Shown here in pieces: positions 61,831 to 64,000 of a stretch of DNA of 64,000 nt. Source of the stretch: Luscinia megarhynchos (lineage: Eukaryota > Chordata > Aves > Passeriformes > Turdidae); NCBI GenBank assembly GCA_034336665.1, contig CM067576.1, positions 18,000,036 through 18,064,035 of the forward strand, written 5' to 3'. Below the pieces are notes generated by a model. The model had not been told where the DNA came from, did not search any database, and saw nothing but the letters and a program-made list of their open reading frames with translations. Made by a program: the position numbers and the translations under genes. Numbering within the stretch: position 1 is the stretch's first letter; every line of letters starts with the position of its first letter.

Positions 61831-64000
61831 CTCTCCTGGCTGAGCAGGGCAGGCAGGGATGCAGATTCCTTTAGTAAGGTATTATCCTACTGTGTGCATT
61901 TTCTTTCAGATATTGGCTCTATTTCCCACTATTGGAAAGAAAAAAATAATCTTCCTGTGAAAATCGAATCCCTTCAGATTACACTTCAGAATTCTGTTTC
62001 AGTCTTCAGGAGGTTGGGTTGTTTTTTTTATTGGCTTGTTTTGGAAACACTCTCTCTGCTAAATAAAATAAACTGCTTGGGACTGATGTACAATTCTGCC
62101 TGAATCCCTCATCATCCAGCAGCTCTCCCTTTCCAAAGTACCTCAGAGGAAAGCCTTGCAAGGGAAGAGACAATAAACAGTGAGAGAGTCAAGGCAGACT
62201 CATCAGGTACTCAGAGTTTGGTCTGCACCCATCGATCACAGCACTGAGCATCCATCAGGCAGCCTGACAGCTGGTTCAAGAGCATCAGGGGATCTTTACC
62301 CTCCACCAACAGTTTATGGTTATAAATCAAGAATAACTTTGACAGCTACGAGCTCTGTACAAGGACAAATTCAGCCTCAGTGATGCTGCCATTCAGTTTA
62401 GAAAACGTTGTGCATGTATTTTTCTTGAAGCAGGTTAGCTTTTCCTTAAAACCAACCCCTGCCTTGCCGGCAGCACAGGTGCCAAAGCTTGCACCCTTCT
62501 CCTGTCTGGCTGCAGCTGGGTGGGATGTGGGTCCCCACTCAGCACCAGTCCTGGCTCAGAGCTGCACCTCTGACATGCACTTACAGTCTGCAGCCTCCCC
62601 TGCATCTCTAGGAAATGGGGAGAGCACAAGTCCTCCTCTTCAGAAACACATTAGAGCAGCATCTTATCTTGGAAAAAACTGAAGCCAAACAAAAATTCTT
62701 GAAGTAAAATGGAGGATTTCCATCAAGATTGATACAGTTCTATTAATTTTATTTTAAAATAGTCTACAGAATATTAAGTGCTTCTAACAACCTTCTGCCC
62801 AGCAGATAAAGTGATGGATATAGGGAGGGAGTCTGGAGGGATAGAGGCAAGATGCAAGGGAATAAACATATGGAGGTACAAAACTCATGTACTGTTGCAT
62901 TTTTATATACATGGGGAATTAACAGAAGCACAGCAGTCATGGAATGTGGTGTGGGATAGATTAGAAGCTTAGCTGTGGTACACTGGCATATTCCTTTTGC
63001 ATGCCTACCATTTTCTTTAAAGAAAGGCTCATTTGAAGTTGTGCTTAGTAAAATACCTAATCAAGCTGTTGCATCACTATTACAAAGGTTTGCACTTCTC
63101 AAACCATTAGCAAACTTCAAAGTCAGCTCAGCACACAAGTTCTTCAAACACTGATGCATAAAGCACAATAAGCAGTTCTACTTCACACACTAGTGCACTT
63201 TTTATCTTCCCCTCAGCACTCTGCCCATCTCACTAAAAGCACATCTCTTTCTTCTCATGGCCATCTGCTCCAGAGTTTCAAGGAGGGCACTTCTAAACTT
63301 CCAGTTATGATCAGTCCTGTACACTGTAATGTAAGCACCCACCCTTTTCCATTGCTGCCACCAGCACATCAAAGAAAACAACTTAATGTCACCTTTGAAG
63401 ATCTCTGACTTATTGAAATCTGTATTCCACTACATTAACAACTATCCACATTATATTAATGTTCTAATTTCACATATAAATAATTCTTAGCACAGGAACA
63501 AAGTCAAAAGGGAAAAACACAAGTTCATATAATAAGTACCAAATAAATATATCTTGATTTCCAAGTGAACTATTTTGCAGCCAGAAACACAGAATTGCAA
63601 TAAAAACTGTCCCAATCTGATCAGGTTTGTAATACTGGCAGCCCATGCAACAAGAGCTGTGTGTCCCAGCAGAGAGGAGAGCATCAGCCCCTCCTGCAGC
63701 TACAGGGATGGAGCAACCACTGACTGCTGAGCAAGCTCAGCCAGAGCTGCTCCATGAATACACATGGGCTCTTGGCTTTTTCTCATCTCACCTTCACACA
63801 GACACCCTTCTACCTGTCATACTTAACTTTGCTGGGGAAACACTGGGGAGACTCTTCTAGGAAAGGTAATTGCTTCAGGAACAAGAGACCCTGGAATTAC
63901 AGGAATTAGGTCTTCAAAGGAGGTATAAAAACATTCTTGCAGTTAATGCAGAGCCAATGCAATAGCATTGCAAATGCTTCAACATCTGACTTGGCAGCTT

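Larger units (their letters stand above)
50646..64000 (-). other. KCNIP1: KCNIP1 upstream intron, running off the window
   Basis: 13.4 kb with no confirmed exon. I searched the minus strand for the known KChIP1 N termini (the MGAVMGTFSS type, the WWYYQYQR insert and the Cys-rich KRCKLGFVKF type) and the plus strand for KCNMB1, which I recall as nested here in human. None was seen. It contains two CR1 pieces, one LTR piece, a T/G-rich tract and several small tandem repeats. Confidence 0.7.

Noticed and set aside
62180..62383. A plus-strand frame with SGDLYPPPTVYGYKSRITLT that looks protein-like.
   Set aside because: No family recognised and no convincing splice or promoter context; KCNMB1, expected near here by synteny, does not match it.

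Overview
The window is vertebrate nuclear DNA and almost certainly avian. It holds multi-exon genes with GT-AG introns, truncated CR1 LINE fragments (the dominant LINE of birds and other sauropsids), one degraded LTR of an avian endogenous-retrovirus type, and compact introns rich in G/C minisatellites. A songbird is likely from the flavour of the repeats, but that is inference. Nothing prokaryotic, no CRISPR array and no RNA gene was seen.

All three recognised genes are on the minus strand. (1) At 1210-1666 is the first coding exon of a secreted KAZALD1-like protein: signal peptide, IGFBP N-terminal module and Kazal module. Its Ig-domain exons lie off the left edge. (2) From 20282 down to 9525 are eight consecutive exons of GABRP, the pi subunit of GABA-A receptors. 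They run from the N-terminal ligand-binding region to the last residue of M4, and every splice phase fits. A possible signal-peptide exon sits at 30827-30883. (3) From 50645 down to 37846 are the last seven exons of KCNIP1 (KChIP1, an EF-hand Kv4 channel auxiliary subunit). Its alternative first exons were not found and probably lie beyond the right edge.

As I recall it, KCNIP1 then GABRP in the same orientation is also the human order on 5q35. A KAZALD1-like gene directly after GABRP is not what I recall from human, where RANBP17 follows. The genes do not form an operon. GABRP and KCNIP1 both affect membrane excitability, but no shared regulation can be read from the sequence.

The rest is introns and intergenic DNA. 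The most structured non-coding parts are inside GABRP: about 25 copies of a 20-21 bp minisatellite abutting the 3' splice site of one exon, and a 1.05 kb block in another intron where a C-rich repeat switches abruptly to a G-rich repeat around a CpG-dense patch carrying a CTCF-like motif. No wholly new gene system was found. The best leads are this skew-switch block, the minisatellite-exon junction, the KAZALD1-like neighbour and an exon-like 59 bp cassette upstream of KCNIP1 exon 2.
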